A DNA stretch of 64,000 bases from Perilla frutescens (lineage: Eukaryota; Streptophyta; Magnoliopsida; Lamiales; Lamiaceae): contig BRKX01000014.1 in the NCBI GenBank assembly GCA_026008535.1, positions 44,832,506-44,896,505 of the forward strand. The letters run 5' to 3'. The notes under the pieces were generated by a model that was given only the letters and a program-made list of their open reading frames with translations, searched no databases and had not been told where the DNA came from. Of the stretch, positions 1 to 10,701 are shown piece after piece. The translations under genes were made by a program, and so were the position numbers. The first letter of the stretch is position 1. Each line of letters opens with the position of its first letter.

Positions 1-1891
1 ATGCAAGTTGTAACGCAATGATTTTAGCTAGTGTAGTTGCCACAAAAGGCAATGGGTGAATTAGGCCATGTGGGATGTTAGGCCATGGATTGAGATGTGT
101 AGCAAATGTTAGGCCGATGATGAATTAATACATTCGTGTTTTTTTTAAATAATTTAAATAAAAATTATTAAGAAAACATATACCAATTTTTTCGAAGATT
201 CTTCAAATCTAACACTTGATCAATTTTCCGACTCCAAAATCCTACATGATTGATTGTATTTAAAAATTTCTCGATTCAAAGTTATTTTTATTATATTGGG
301 GAAATAGAAATCTTAAAATACAATCAATTATATATGATATTTGAGCCGAAAAAATGATATGATATTAGATTTGTAAATATTTTGAAAAATGAATACAATT
401 CTATTAATAGTTTTTATTTGGGCTATTTTTTTAGAAAGAATCCAAAATATAGATATGAAAATGCAATTTGTGATTGGATTAATGAAATGTGAATTTCTCT
501 ATAAATATAAAGGAAGTTTAGACCAACTTACCTCATCTATTATTCCAAACAAGCATAAAAATATGTGTCCATTTGAGCCGGAAGAGTAGTATGGCCGGCG
601 AAGGTGCCATTGCCGAAGGCGGCAACACCATCTTCGCCGGTTATGTTACTTTGTCCGGCCAGTATGAACATATTTTTAGTTTCTTCCCTGTATATAAGAC
701 GCCATTACAATGCCAATATAATTCGAAATGATAAATGACGTAGTGGTGATGTGGAGAAGTTGCTTAATTAATGTAAAAAGTAATTTGGTAAGTAATTTCT
801 TTGGTTATGTTCTGAGCTGCTTGCCATGGCTCTTCCTGGAAGAATACATGCTCAAATGTATTGATTTTCAGGAATCTACTAATTTGTGAAAAGGTAGTTT
901 TTTTAGAAGGTAGATTTTAGATCTTAGTATGTTCAAACTCCAAAGTTGTTGTAAGTCATGTTATTACCAAATTATATATATGAAAAATAATAATTTTTTA
1001 ACATTCTTTGATTCATGCTTATACAAGAAAAAATAGGAACAGAAGAAATTCAGCCTCTCTCTCTCTCTCTCTCTCTCCTCTTTATAGACAGGGGCGCAGG
1101 CGATGGAAATGAAGTCCAGAAAGTTGATACAGCGACAAACGGATGAAATCCCAAACCTTCAATTCTCTTTCAGACTGTAGCGGTTGGTTTTGCTTGGAGG
1201 GCTTTAAGTCTCCGACGAATTCATCGCCGGAGAAGACGACGGTGATGACGGGATCTTTTGATTTTATTGTTATAATTAAATTAGTATCTTTATTAGTTAA
1301 AATTTTAGTTTTTAAAATCTAGCTAGCTAGGTTATTTATTAATATAGATTATAGTACATTTTATTAAATTATTGTCAAATTTAAATTAATAGTGAATTGT
1401 GATTGAGTTTCTTATTTATAATTATTAATCTATGTTATTCACGTACTTTATTTTAATTAAAATTAGTCTTTTTACTATTTTACCACTCTTATGAACTTCA
1501 AAAATATACTTTTTTGTTTTGTTTTGAGGGAACGTCAGAGTATACTGTGATCGTGATTTGTACAAATTTATTCTTCTGAATTTTATTAATTGATAGCCAT
1601 AACACTTTTAATTCCGCTTAATGAATAAGTGTAGAAGACATGCATCATTTCAAAACTATTATATTCTAGTTATTATTTTCAATCATATATTTATTTTAAT
1701 AAACAATAACAATCTTTCCTATTTAATTTGGAGAAATAGAAGTCGAATCAGAATAACATTGTTTCATTAAAGAAAAGAAAAAAAATAGAAACGTCGTAAT
1801 TTCACTAACACAATTTATACAAAAAAAAAATACATAAATATTAACAATCATCTCGGGATATTACCAAGAAAATTTCGATAATTAACTATAG
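1..1891. other. AT-rich non-coding DNA
   Basis: I see no gene with convincing coding structure here. There is a (CT)n microsatellite at about 1055-1077 and a small GC-richer island at 591-731 that contains a 46-codon ORF starting MAGEGAIAEGG. I do not recognise this ORF. A second GC-richer patch at about 1084-1250 has only short broken reading frames. The remainder is AT-rich sequence typical of plant intergenic DNA. Confidence 0.6.
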
Positions 1892-2140
1892 AGACAAAAC
1901 TTATTTTAACCGCTTAAACTTTTAAAAAACTTATTTCAGCCAGTAAGTTTTAAACATATTTATTTTAGCCATTTTGGACAAAAATACCCCTGTGCGTGCT
2001 GGCACTGCGCACTGGACTCTGCACGCTGGCACTGCGCACGCTGAGCAAGGGCAATATAGTAATTCTAGCTAAAAATATATATTTAAAAGTTAGTGACTAA
2101 ATTAAGTTTTTTAAAAGTTTGATCAGCTAGTTTTATAATT
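1892..2140. mobile_element. Fold-back MITE-like element with GC-rich core
   Basis: The left arm (about 1896-1970) and the reverse complement of the right arm (about 2064-2136) match closely over about 70 bases. The shared stretches include AAACTTTTAAAAAACTTA followed by a CAG/TAGTCA block and TATTTTAGC. The two AT-rich arms flank a GC-rich core (about 1988-2050) in which GCTGGCACTGCGCAC occurs twice. This is the form of a non-autonomous miniature inverted-repeat transposon. No ORF is present. The superfamily is not assigned because I could not fix a target duplication. Confidence 0.55.
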
Positions 2141-3729
2141 TCCACTTAATAACTATATGTCCTACAGTAAGGAGGGTGTCATCATTAGTAAATTTACATA
2201 AGTCGTGACACACAATATATAACTTTGATTATATAAACATTAAATTAAAATGTTACTACCAATATTCCGTCATGGAAAGCTAGCTAGAACTCTCTTAGTA
2301 AACAAAATGACAAAATATGTTCCCATGGGGATGACTTATAGGTGGAGTAAGGTTGCTTGAAGACCAAATGTCACAAGTTTGAATCTGCTCAATATCACAG
2401 GTCGGCTATATGAGTGAAAAAAAAAAGAAAAAAAAAGGACAAAATACCCATAAATATATATACGAAATGGCCAAGCATGATCAGGATCAATTTTTTAACG
2501 CACATTGTCTCATTTTGTGTTAATAATTTCTAACTTCTCTTCTTCATTTGACTTGGACTATAGTGCGAGTGTTGTCAAAGTAATTTTTTTCTCCGGTGGT
2601 TGAAAAACACTACATAAATATATACGGATCAAATGATATTGGAGGGCACAATTTTAGTTTTTTTAAAGCCCAACAGCTAATTGTTTTTAATAATTATATG
2701 TATAGGTTTAAAATATGTTTGCCTAGAATAAAATTATTTTATATATATATATATATATTCTAGAACAAGACATATTTTACTTTTTTCAAATATTTATAAT
2801 TTTATTTTGCATTTATCATGATACATGATCATAGATTTATAATAATTTAACAATAAAAATAATAATAACATCAATCTATACAATCAAATATTAGCAAATT
2901 ATAAATAGACCATCGAATATGGACATTAATTCAGACATAGTACCGCTTGACCTTTTTTCCATTAGATAGTCCAACATAATTTTTTGTATTATTAAAACAA
3001 AATGCCTCTTGATACAACATAAATACTTACATTAGGTCATACATTAAATTAGGAATTAATTAATAATATACTCAATTAAACCAGCAAGACAATTTAAAAA
3101 GATTTGATAGAAAGTATTGGTTTTGAAAAAAATATTAGCATGTTTTTTCAAAAAAAAAAAGAAATATATTTAAATGGTGTTTTGTATTTTGAGTCTTATG
3201 ATATTGTTTAAAATAATTTTGTTTCTTTTATTTCAAGTTTGTTCGAAGACTAATGAACTGACTAGTTACATGATTTTGAAGTCTTTAAAAATGTAATTTT
3301 TTATGTGAATTTGAATATATCAAACAGATTTTGTACTTAATGTAGAATAAAGATTTTTTAGGCCCATTTTATGTGAATTTTAAAAAATTTATTTTATTAA
3401 AGTAGGGGCATAATTTTTAACCTTCGCACAGGGCCCTTGAAATCTGAGGACTGACCCTGATGTAGACAACAGAAAATATGATATGTATTTCTATAATATA
3501 ATGTCATATCTAAAAATAAAATAAAATTTAGAAACGTAACATTCCATGCAAATTAATTACTTTGCAATCGGCTGTTGGAAAGTCAAATTGTGCCCACACA
3601 CCTTATATGAACACATCTTGGGGTCATTAATTAGTTTTTTTTATCATTAACTCACATGTGAGTATCATTATTTATATCCGCATGTGAGTATCATTATTTA
3701 TGGGTGAAGTATCATTAAATCATACTTCG
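2141..3729. other. AT-rich non-coding DNA
   Basis: No gene is supported. The stretch holds a (TA)n microsatellite at about 2734-2758. Near the right end (about 3640-3716) there is a segment with repeated TGAGTATCATTATTTAT and GGGTGAAGTATCATTA. A related block occurs inverted at about 12590-12654, so this is a dispersed repeat. Confidence 0.5.
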
Positions 3730-4185
3730 TTTCCGATGATGTGCTTCTTTGCAAGCACCAACCTACTTCATCGCGTTCGCATTCAGTCGATGCCAACGAC
3801 CTTTTATTGAATCTTTATTTCTATCACCGAGTTGTTGTTCTGGATTTTCTGCTCAATATTGATGGAAAATTTGGTGCACATTTTCCCATATAGAGACACT
3901 CTTTTGATTTTTTCCACGAGCCTCATCTTCACTAACGAAATACCATGCTTCTTGCATTAGAGCTACATCTTCTTTCACAAACCAAATATTTTTTGGTGTC
4001 TTTCGATTTGTAGATGGTTGCTGCACATCTTGAAATAAATTACGGGAGATATTTTGTGATGGTTGGACTTCTTCAGAAATTGGATTTTGGTTGACATTCG
4101 GAGAAAAATGTGAGTTTGGATAATATTGATAATTTTGGGAGTTTGAAATTTGGGAATTTGAAAAATAATTTGATCATTTGGATCC
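3730..4185 (-). pseudogene. PIF/Harbinger ORF1-like (Myb/trihelix, 'GST T3-like') N-terminal fragment
   Basis: Read on the minus strand from the ATG at 4185, the first codons give MDPNDQ. After one frameshift the reading continues as NSQNYQYYPNSHFSPN, then FVKEDVALMQEAW, then IKGRWHRLNANAMK. This order is typical of the plant proteins often annotated 'glutathione S-transferase T3-like' or NAM-associated: a low-complexity N/Q/P-rich leader followed by a Myb/trihelix-like DNA-binding domain. They are usually transposon-derived. The copy is dead: besides the early frameshift there are in-frame stops at about 3861 and 3753, and the C-terminal half is absent. The missing kind of C-terminus appears separately at 10718-10957. 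Confidence 0.6.
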
Positions 4186-4320
4186 ATAATTTCAAATGAG
4201 AGAAAATGAGTGAGAATTGATGGTTTTTAGTATGATTCAAAATATGTAAAAAATGAGCTCATTTTCTAGACAAAAAAAATATGAATTATGATATAATTTC
4301 TATATTTTTTTTAATACATT

Positions 4321-4486
4321 ATTATCCAAAATAATAACAATATAAAATTTTATCCAATAAAAATATGATTGACTAATGAAATTATGACATGTGACAATAT
4401 TATTGTTATTATCCAAAATAATAACAATACAAAATTTTATCCAATAAAAATATGATTGACTAATGAAATTATGACATGTGGCAATA
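4321..4486. repeat. Tandem duplication, ~87-bp unit
   Basis: A unit beginning ATTATCCAAAATAATAAC at 4321 is repeated almost exactly from 4408. Both copies run through ATGATTGACTAATGAAATTATGACATGTG with few differences. It is non-coding and makes spurious repeated peptides on the minus strand. Confidence 0.85.
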
Positions 4487-4570
4487 CACATGGCAAAAGA
4501 ATGGGTTGATCAATAGGTTGGTTGACCAACCAAAATGCCAATCGATGGCCCGGATCATGCAAGTTGAGAG

Positions 4571-4571
<1 letters not shown>

Positions 4572-4633
<62 letters not shown>
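4572..4633. repeat. (TTA)n microsatellite
   Basis: About twenty uninterrupted TTA/ATT triplets. The apparent poly-leucine ORF across it is an artefact of the repeat. Confidence 0.95.
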
Positions 4634-4853
4634 GTCTTATTTGATGATCGATTGGGCCGTTTGTTGCTGGGAGTAGTCTTAATATAACACAATTTTTTTT
4701 AATGTGCTTCTTTTTCAAAATTCAAGAACAACAGTAAACACTTTTAAATTTTGAAATAATCGAAGTATAAATAAAATTTGATTATTTTGGTGTTTTTTTG
4801 TAGTGGACAGAAATGTTGGTAGTTATTTGAATAGTCCATTACTCAACTATTTT

Positions 4854-5111
4854 TGTAACGACCCACTTCTACGTGATTTAAATTATTTGATTGCTTTAAA
4901 ATTGAGTTTTAATTTATTTGATAAAGTTCGACAAAAATTAGATGAACTTGAGGTAGCCCGACATTGCGCCCCTAGTTAAGAAAGAAATTTTAGAATTTAA
5001 ATTTTGGCCTTAAAATTATTATTTGGGCTTGTTAAATATTTTCAAACTTATTTCCTATTTACTTTTGAAATCAAAAGAATTTATTTTATTTTAAGAATAA
5101 AATACGAGATT

Positions 5112-5142
<31 letters not shown>

Positions 5143-7504
5143 TCTTATATTTATCCTTGTACATAAATTTAATTAGTATTATGAAACCGACCGAAATTCA
5201 ATCGGTTTCCAATTCATAATGTTTATCCTAAATACTCAAACTTTTGCTGTGATCTTATTCTCATCGTCATCCTACCTAGAGGCTTCCTGCTGCTATTTAT
5301 ATAAAACAGGCCTCACACACATTCCTCTACAACAAATCAACAAGTTTCCAAAGAAATTCCACAAAAATTTAACCACACATCTCTTTTTGCGGCACGCAAA
5401 GCATTTTTCTAAAGAGGAAGATTAATATTTATCACCAAGCAAAGCGAAACATAAATTCTGGTATTTCTCTCAACTTTGTTTTAATGTAAATAAGTTTAAA
5501 TTCATGTTAATTTTGGCCTTATTTTTCTTCATTTCATCATCAACACGTGAACTGTAAAATCATGACTCCACACCACCACACAACCAACAATTTTCTCCAA
5601 ATTCCAAAAACTAGTTCACTGATGTATATTTTCAAAACCAAAGTGTAATCTGTACAAGTAATAACCCATCCTTATTTCAAACGCATAGAAACAGATGATG
5701 TTCCTCCATTCTTTTTCATCAATTACTTTCTAATCATCACAACTTAGAAATAACTAATAAGCTTACCGAAATCAATAAAAGAGAGAGAAATATAACTAAA
5801 TAGAAATAGAGAGTGGTCGTCGGGCTGGGATTGTTGTAGGAGCCTCCTTGTTCCGTAGAGTTTGAGTCGCAGCTGGGGGCTAGACTCTCATTGAAGTCAC
5901 ATCAGTGGGCTAGGAAGTTGGGTTCAGCCAGTCAGGTCGTCGAGTCGGGCAGGGTCCTCTGTCGAGGTTGAGCTGTCATGGGAGTCGAAGCAAGGAAGAG
6001 ACGTCGTCGGCTGGGGCTTGGGTCATGGTGAGGTTTTCCTGGGTGCGGTGGTTCTTGGCTGTTTGAGTCGTTTGTCGTCGGTTGTCGGCGGGCAACGGTG
6101 AGCTCGTCGGAGTCAAGAAAAAGAGAGAATGGTGATGAGGGTAGTCTAACCGTAGAAGATGATAAAGAGAGAGGAGGAAAAGAAATTGGGATTTAGGAAT
6201 TTATGAGCAAGCATTTCTTATTTGCGGATTTCTATTTTAGTTCCCCATTTACAGTAGAGAGAGGGGGGGGGGGGGGGTCAGAGATGGTGAGAGTGAACGA
6301 GAGAACGAAGAGAGGAAGTTGATTAATGAATTTGAATTTCCAATTGTGTGTTATCGTAATTTTAGAAAAGGAGGTGAGGGGTTTAATTGTAATTAAATTA
6401 TTTACATCATGATCCCTTTATCATTAATTTTCATAATTCAGAAAAAGGATTCAGAAAAAGGCCCCAAGAAGTTTATAAACTTTGGAATACATTTATTTAA
6501 AAATATATTGGATCCCATAAACTTTTCAGAAATTAATATCTAGCCCAAAACTTCATAAATTGATTAAATAAACCCATAAATTTCTCATTTTCAGATTTAT
6601 TAAATTTATAGTTGGCCCAAATAATTTATTTAAAATTATTTTGATATTAGGTGTGGCGCAATTAGGACCCTCGTCCATTTTGTGATTCTGTACTCAATCT
6701 ATGTGCTCCTTATTCTCAGATGGGGTGAAATTATTATCTTCGAAATAAAAGTATATGTTATATGCTCTTTGAGTCGGAAATATTTTTAATCCAACTTGAA
6801 TTGTCGTGGATGGAATGTGGATAACATTTTATACGCATCAGATCAGAATAGCGTTTTATACGCACATAAGCGTTTTATATGCACCAGAATATGTCCTATG
6901 CATAGTTCAAGATGTATTCTAGAATCAGAAGAAGAGTACCCTAAATCCATTATTCCTGCGATTTATTTCAGTTGGATAAATAGAAAGAAATGCTCATGAT
7001 CCCCACCACTGAGTACGTTTTAAGAGAGTTCACCCCACATTTTTAAATGTTTTCAGGATAATGAGCTTGGAGCGGCGTGAATGAAATTGGGGTCGACTTC
7101 CTTTAGACATTTTGATTACTTAACTTGAACTTTTAGACTTGCTGCTTGAAATAAATTATTTTAAACTTGATATTTGTGTTTGTTTAGTGTTTTCGGACTA
7201 ACTTAAACTAGTAGTTGAATATTATGGTTTTATTAAAATTTCATGTATGAACTTTTTTTTTAGAACTTATGAGTTAATTTTTGAAATGAACTAGGAGTAT
7301 ATCGAAGTTTATGATATGTAGACATTTTGATTTAAGTATATCAATTTCTGAAAATATATATATTGTGCTTGAATTTTCTACTTGGAATTTCTCGCTCGAT
7401 TAAGTGAAAAAAAAATATATTCAAACTATTATCATTCTTAATCATTTTCTTCTTTAAAGAATAGAAATGGTAACATTTTAAATTATAGAATCTAGGGTGT
7501 TGCA
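4854..7504 (+). mobile_element. Solo long LTR H (Tekay/Del-like gypsy)
   Basis: The segment begins TGTAACGACCC and ends GGGTGTTGCA. It is flanked by ATTTT (4849-4853) and ATCTT (7505-7509), a 5-bp target duplication with one mismatch. There is no internal retroelement coding. Near the right end it contains a CACTGAGTA...CACCCC...TTTTCAGG block that also occurs, inverted, in elements D and E. Long LTRs with TGTAAC...GTTACA-type ends are common in Tekay/Del chromoviruses. It includes an (AT)n run (about 5116-5142) and a run of about 16 G residues (about 6262-6277). Likely formed by LTR-LTR recombination. The family is inferred from ends and length only. Confidence 0.6.
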
Positions 7505-9150
7505 ATCTTTCTTCACATTTTGTATCGGTAAATTAATTTAGTACTACTAGATTAATTTACAATTTTATACATGCATTGACAAATATTAAATAGAATTATA
7601 ATTATTCCGAAAAGAAATTGGACTACTTATTGGCCTTTTTGTTTCAATGTCGGATGCTCTTATGAAGAAAGATGTGTAATGTATTCGTCAAATTATCGGC
7701 ATGTCAATTCCTGAAAAATCAATCATGTGTGTGTGTGTTTTTTTTTAAAGGTATAGATTGAGAATTAATTTGTAGTTATTTAAACATTTTTTGTGTTTTT
7801 GTTGAAAACACATAAACATTGACAATTAAATTATAAGTTGCATTAATTAATAATATTATGTTGTGGTACAATACTACATAGTGTTGTATTGTATAATTTA
7901 ATATGATAACATATATAAATATAGTTCAATATTAATTCATAAAATTGAGTTGCGACAACATATTATATCATATATCATATATATTTTGTTCCAGTAATAT
8001 AGATCATGTAAATTTATATGTTTATACTTGAATTTATATATGGAATAATTTAAATTATTTAAAAGTTATTTTTTTTATTATCGGATGGACATGGATGTAT
8101 AATTGAAATTTCCCAAATATTCTAAAATGTAAGCAGTAGTTTTTATCGACATTCATCATTCTATATTTTTGTAAATAATTGGAATATTTTAAAGATATTG
8201 GCAGATGAATTTCTCATTATATATTTATTATATTACTCTTTTTAAGAATAAATATAATAAAACTATTTTTTATTATTTTAATTGAAAAATGACGAAACAA
8301 AATAAATCAATGGAATTATTATTTTATGACACATAAAAACATAATCATTTTAATATTGGTCAACGATTGCATAACAATATGTTTTTAAATTTTGTAACAT
8401 TAGAATAATTTATCAATAAAAATATGAATACCAAGTTAATATTTATTTTATTTCATACACTAATGACTTCGATCATGATTATATTCTCAAACATATAATA
8501 AATCAATAGTTTTAATATATGCCAACATTTTTTTTATTGTCATAATTATATTTTTAACAAGAAAAATGATTTGCCAATAAAATAAAATAAAGCAAATGTT
8601 TACTAATCGCCCATTTAAATAACAATCAACGCTTTCGTCCGATACAAAAAGTATATAAGAAAAAAGTTTGTTTCTCTTTTATTTTAAAATGTATTAATTT
8701 TATTTTTTAAACTTATTTTCCAATTCTATACCTGTAAATTAATAAATTATTTTTATTATACGTACAAATAATATGGAGATCCAAATTATTAATTTATGTC
8801 TGAAATTAGTTCTAATATATTATTTTTCTACACATAAATAAATAATATCAAATAATGTGATCAATGTTAATAAAATTACTAATAGGACCGATCCACTATT
8901 CAACTACCAGTTCCCCAAGCATCACTATTCAAATAACAATTTCTAAGAAAGGTAACTGCACATCTAATTCAGTAGATTAGTGCCACAACAGGTGAGAGAG
9001 TATAAATTCATAGTAAAATTATATATAATTGACAATACCATCGTATTTTAATTTTTTTTTAATTGTAATTATAAAGGACACATGTCAGCATATTAAGCCA
9101 AAGTGCATTTGCACTCGGTGCACAATAGACTCTTCTGACTATTTTTTTTT
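7505..9150. other. AT-rich non-coding DNA with dispersed repeat
   Basis: No gene seen. The part from about 8300 to 9145 is related to about 11340-11940 inside insertion C. Both contain AATAACAA(C/T)C(G/A)ACGCTT followed by GTCCGATAC, later a GGAGAT...AATTATTAATT block, and both end near GTGCACAATAGACT. This marks a diverged repeat family. Confidence 0.5.
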
Positions 9151-9412
9151 CTTGTTTACATTTTGATTTGGCATTTTAAAGAATTAAAAGTGATTTGCTA
9201 GAGTATGGTTTAATTATTATTGAATTGGATAAAATACAAGTTTTTGTCAATTTATCCAGCTCACACATCCATGTCATGATCCTATTATACATATTTGAAT
9301 TATATATATTTTTTTCAATCTATTTTGCTTGTTCACATGTTTTACTTTTGATTAATTTGGAGGTGTAAAGAATTAACAGATTTTCCTGGGTATGGTTGTT
9401 GAATTAGATAAA
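9151..9412. repeat. ~180-bp tandem repeat array, left part
   Basis: A unit starting CTTGTTTACATTTTG at 9151 recurs at 9328 (CTTGTTCACATGTTTTAC) and again at 39161 (CTTTGTTTAATTTTGG). Features shared between units are TAAAGAATTAA, GGGTATG/AGTATGG, GAATTGGATAAA and AAGTTTTTGTCAATTTA. Element A interrupts the second unit, so the array continues at 39047 on the far side of the nest. Confidence 0.6.
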
Positions 9413-9702
9413 TGTTAGTGCCACTGTTATGCACTAAGTGTTCGTGTTGTTGTGTTGGCGAGATATGTTCGACAATGTGTGCTTGGGTATGTCCCCGAAT
9501 CTTCTTATTCCGCTGCGCAAGAAAAGAAGAACAGTTGGCGAACTGTTCCCTCTGATGTCCCAGACATACCCAAGGGCATTTTAATTATGGTAGTTTCCAT
9601 ACCAGAAAGATCTTGCGCCCGATTAGTTTGGAAGGTCAAGATATAATCGATTGACTGTCTTTTGGTATAAATAACGTGCTGAATTTAATCCTACTACACG
9701 TG
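9413..9702 (+). mobile_element. Element A 5' LTR, first part
   Basis: Starts TGTTAGTGCCAC and matches the start of the A 3' LTR (38105-38394) with roughly 5% differences by eye. It is preceded by ATAAA (9408-9412), which pairs with ATGAA after the 3' LTR. The LTR is cut at 9702 by insertion of element B, whose own LTR begins TGTTGG at 9703. The rest of this LTR resumes at 28914. Apparent ORFs inside it are not genes. Confidence 0.85.
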
Positions 9703-10701
9703 TGTTGGTCCCGGACGAGTCGATATCAGTTTAGAGGGGGGGGGGGTGAATAAACTGATTAAAAACTTTTATTTCAAATCGTGGAATAATAAGGGCCCTT
9801 GACTTGCTGATGAACTTATCTATGCACAATTTGGTTGAGCACTTTTTGACAACTTGAGTGCAAATTGTGTGAGCTTGTGTACAGTTCAAAGATATGCAAA
9901 TAATCAAAATAGTACAGCACACAGATGATTTATAGAGGTTCGAAGTCTCAAACTCCTATGTCCTCTCTTCCTTCCGCAGAAGGGCAACTTCACTATATAA
10001 CTTGAGTTTCTTTACAAGTTACACAATGAAGGACAGTTGGCTGAACCTGGTAATTGCTCGCTACCTCAGTGGGTCGACGGCTCACACTTGAAGTCCCTAA
10101 CTGCTTGCTAGGAAGGTAGGTGCTATTGACGTCTTTACAAGATTTTAGATCTCTTTCGATCTTCAAGAGGTTAATCTTGAACAAGGGGTATCAACTGATG
10201 TGCTCCTTCAATTGAGCTGGATAGTTGATTGTTGTGTTGCAGAAACTAAGAAGGCTGCCCTGGCTGGATTATCAACAGCTGGCTGAATGTTTTGACTCTG
10301 TGAATTCTTCTTCTCAGTTGGACTATCGCAGTTTTTAGCAAATGCTGAACTTGAGCTTTGTGGGAGGGAGGAAGAAAGCTCTGCTTGAATGAAGGCTTCA
10401 AGAATAAGTATTGTGAAAAGTCTTGGAGGTAAGAGTATTTAAAACTTTGACTCACTCGTCTTTTATAGAGGAGTGATTTTATGAACGTTGAGTTCCATTG
10501 ATCGGTGGCTCTGTTGGTTCATCAATGGCTGATGGTCTTTATTGATCGCTGGAGCTTTTGATTGAAGTAGCCGTTGCTTTGCCAATCGATCTCCATTGGA
10601 TATTTAATTCTAGGATCTCCGTTGAAGCATTTATTCCAAGATTCACCGGTTGAGCAATAACTCCAGGGTTCTCTGGCTGGCAGTTCTGAGCTTCAGTTTT
10701 A

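Noticed and set aside
4476..4676. 66-aa ORF with a long leucine run
   Set aside because: It is the translation of the (TTA)n microsatellite, with no protein features.
4572..5142. CRISPR-like or structured repeat arrays
   Set aside because: The repeats are simple microsatellites and one tandem duplication in a plant genome, with no spacer pattern.
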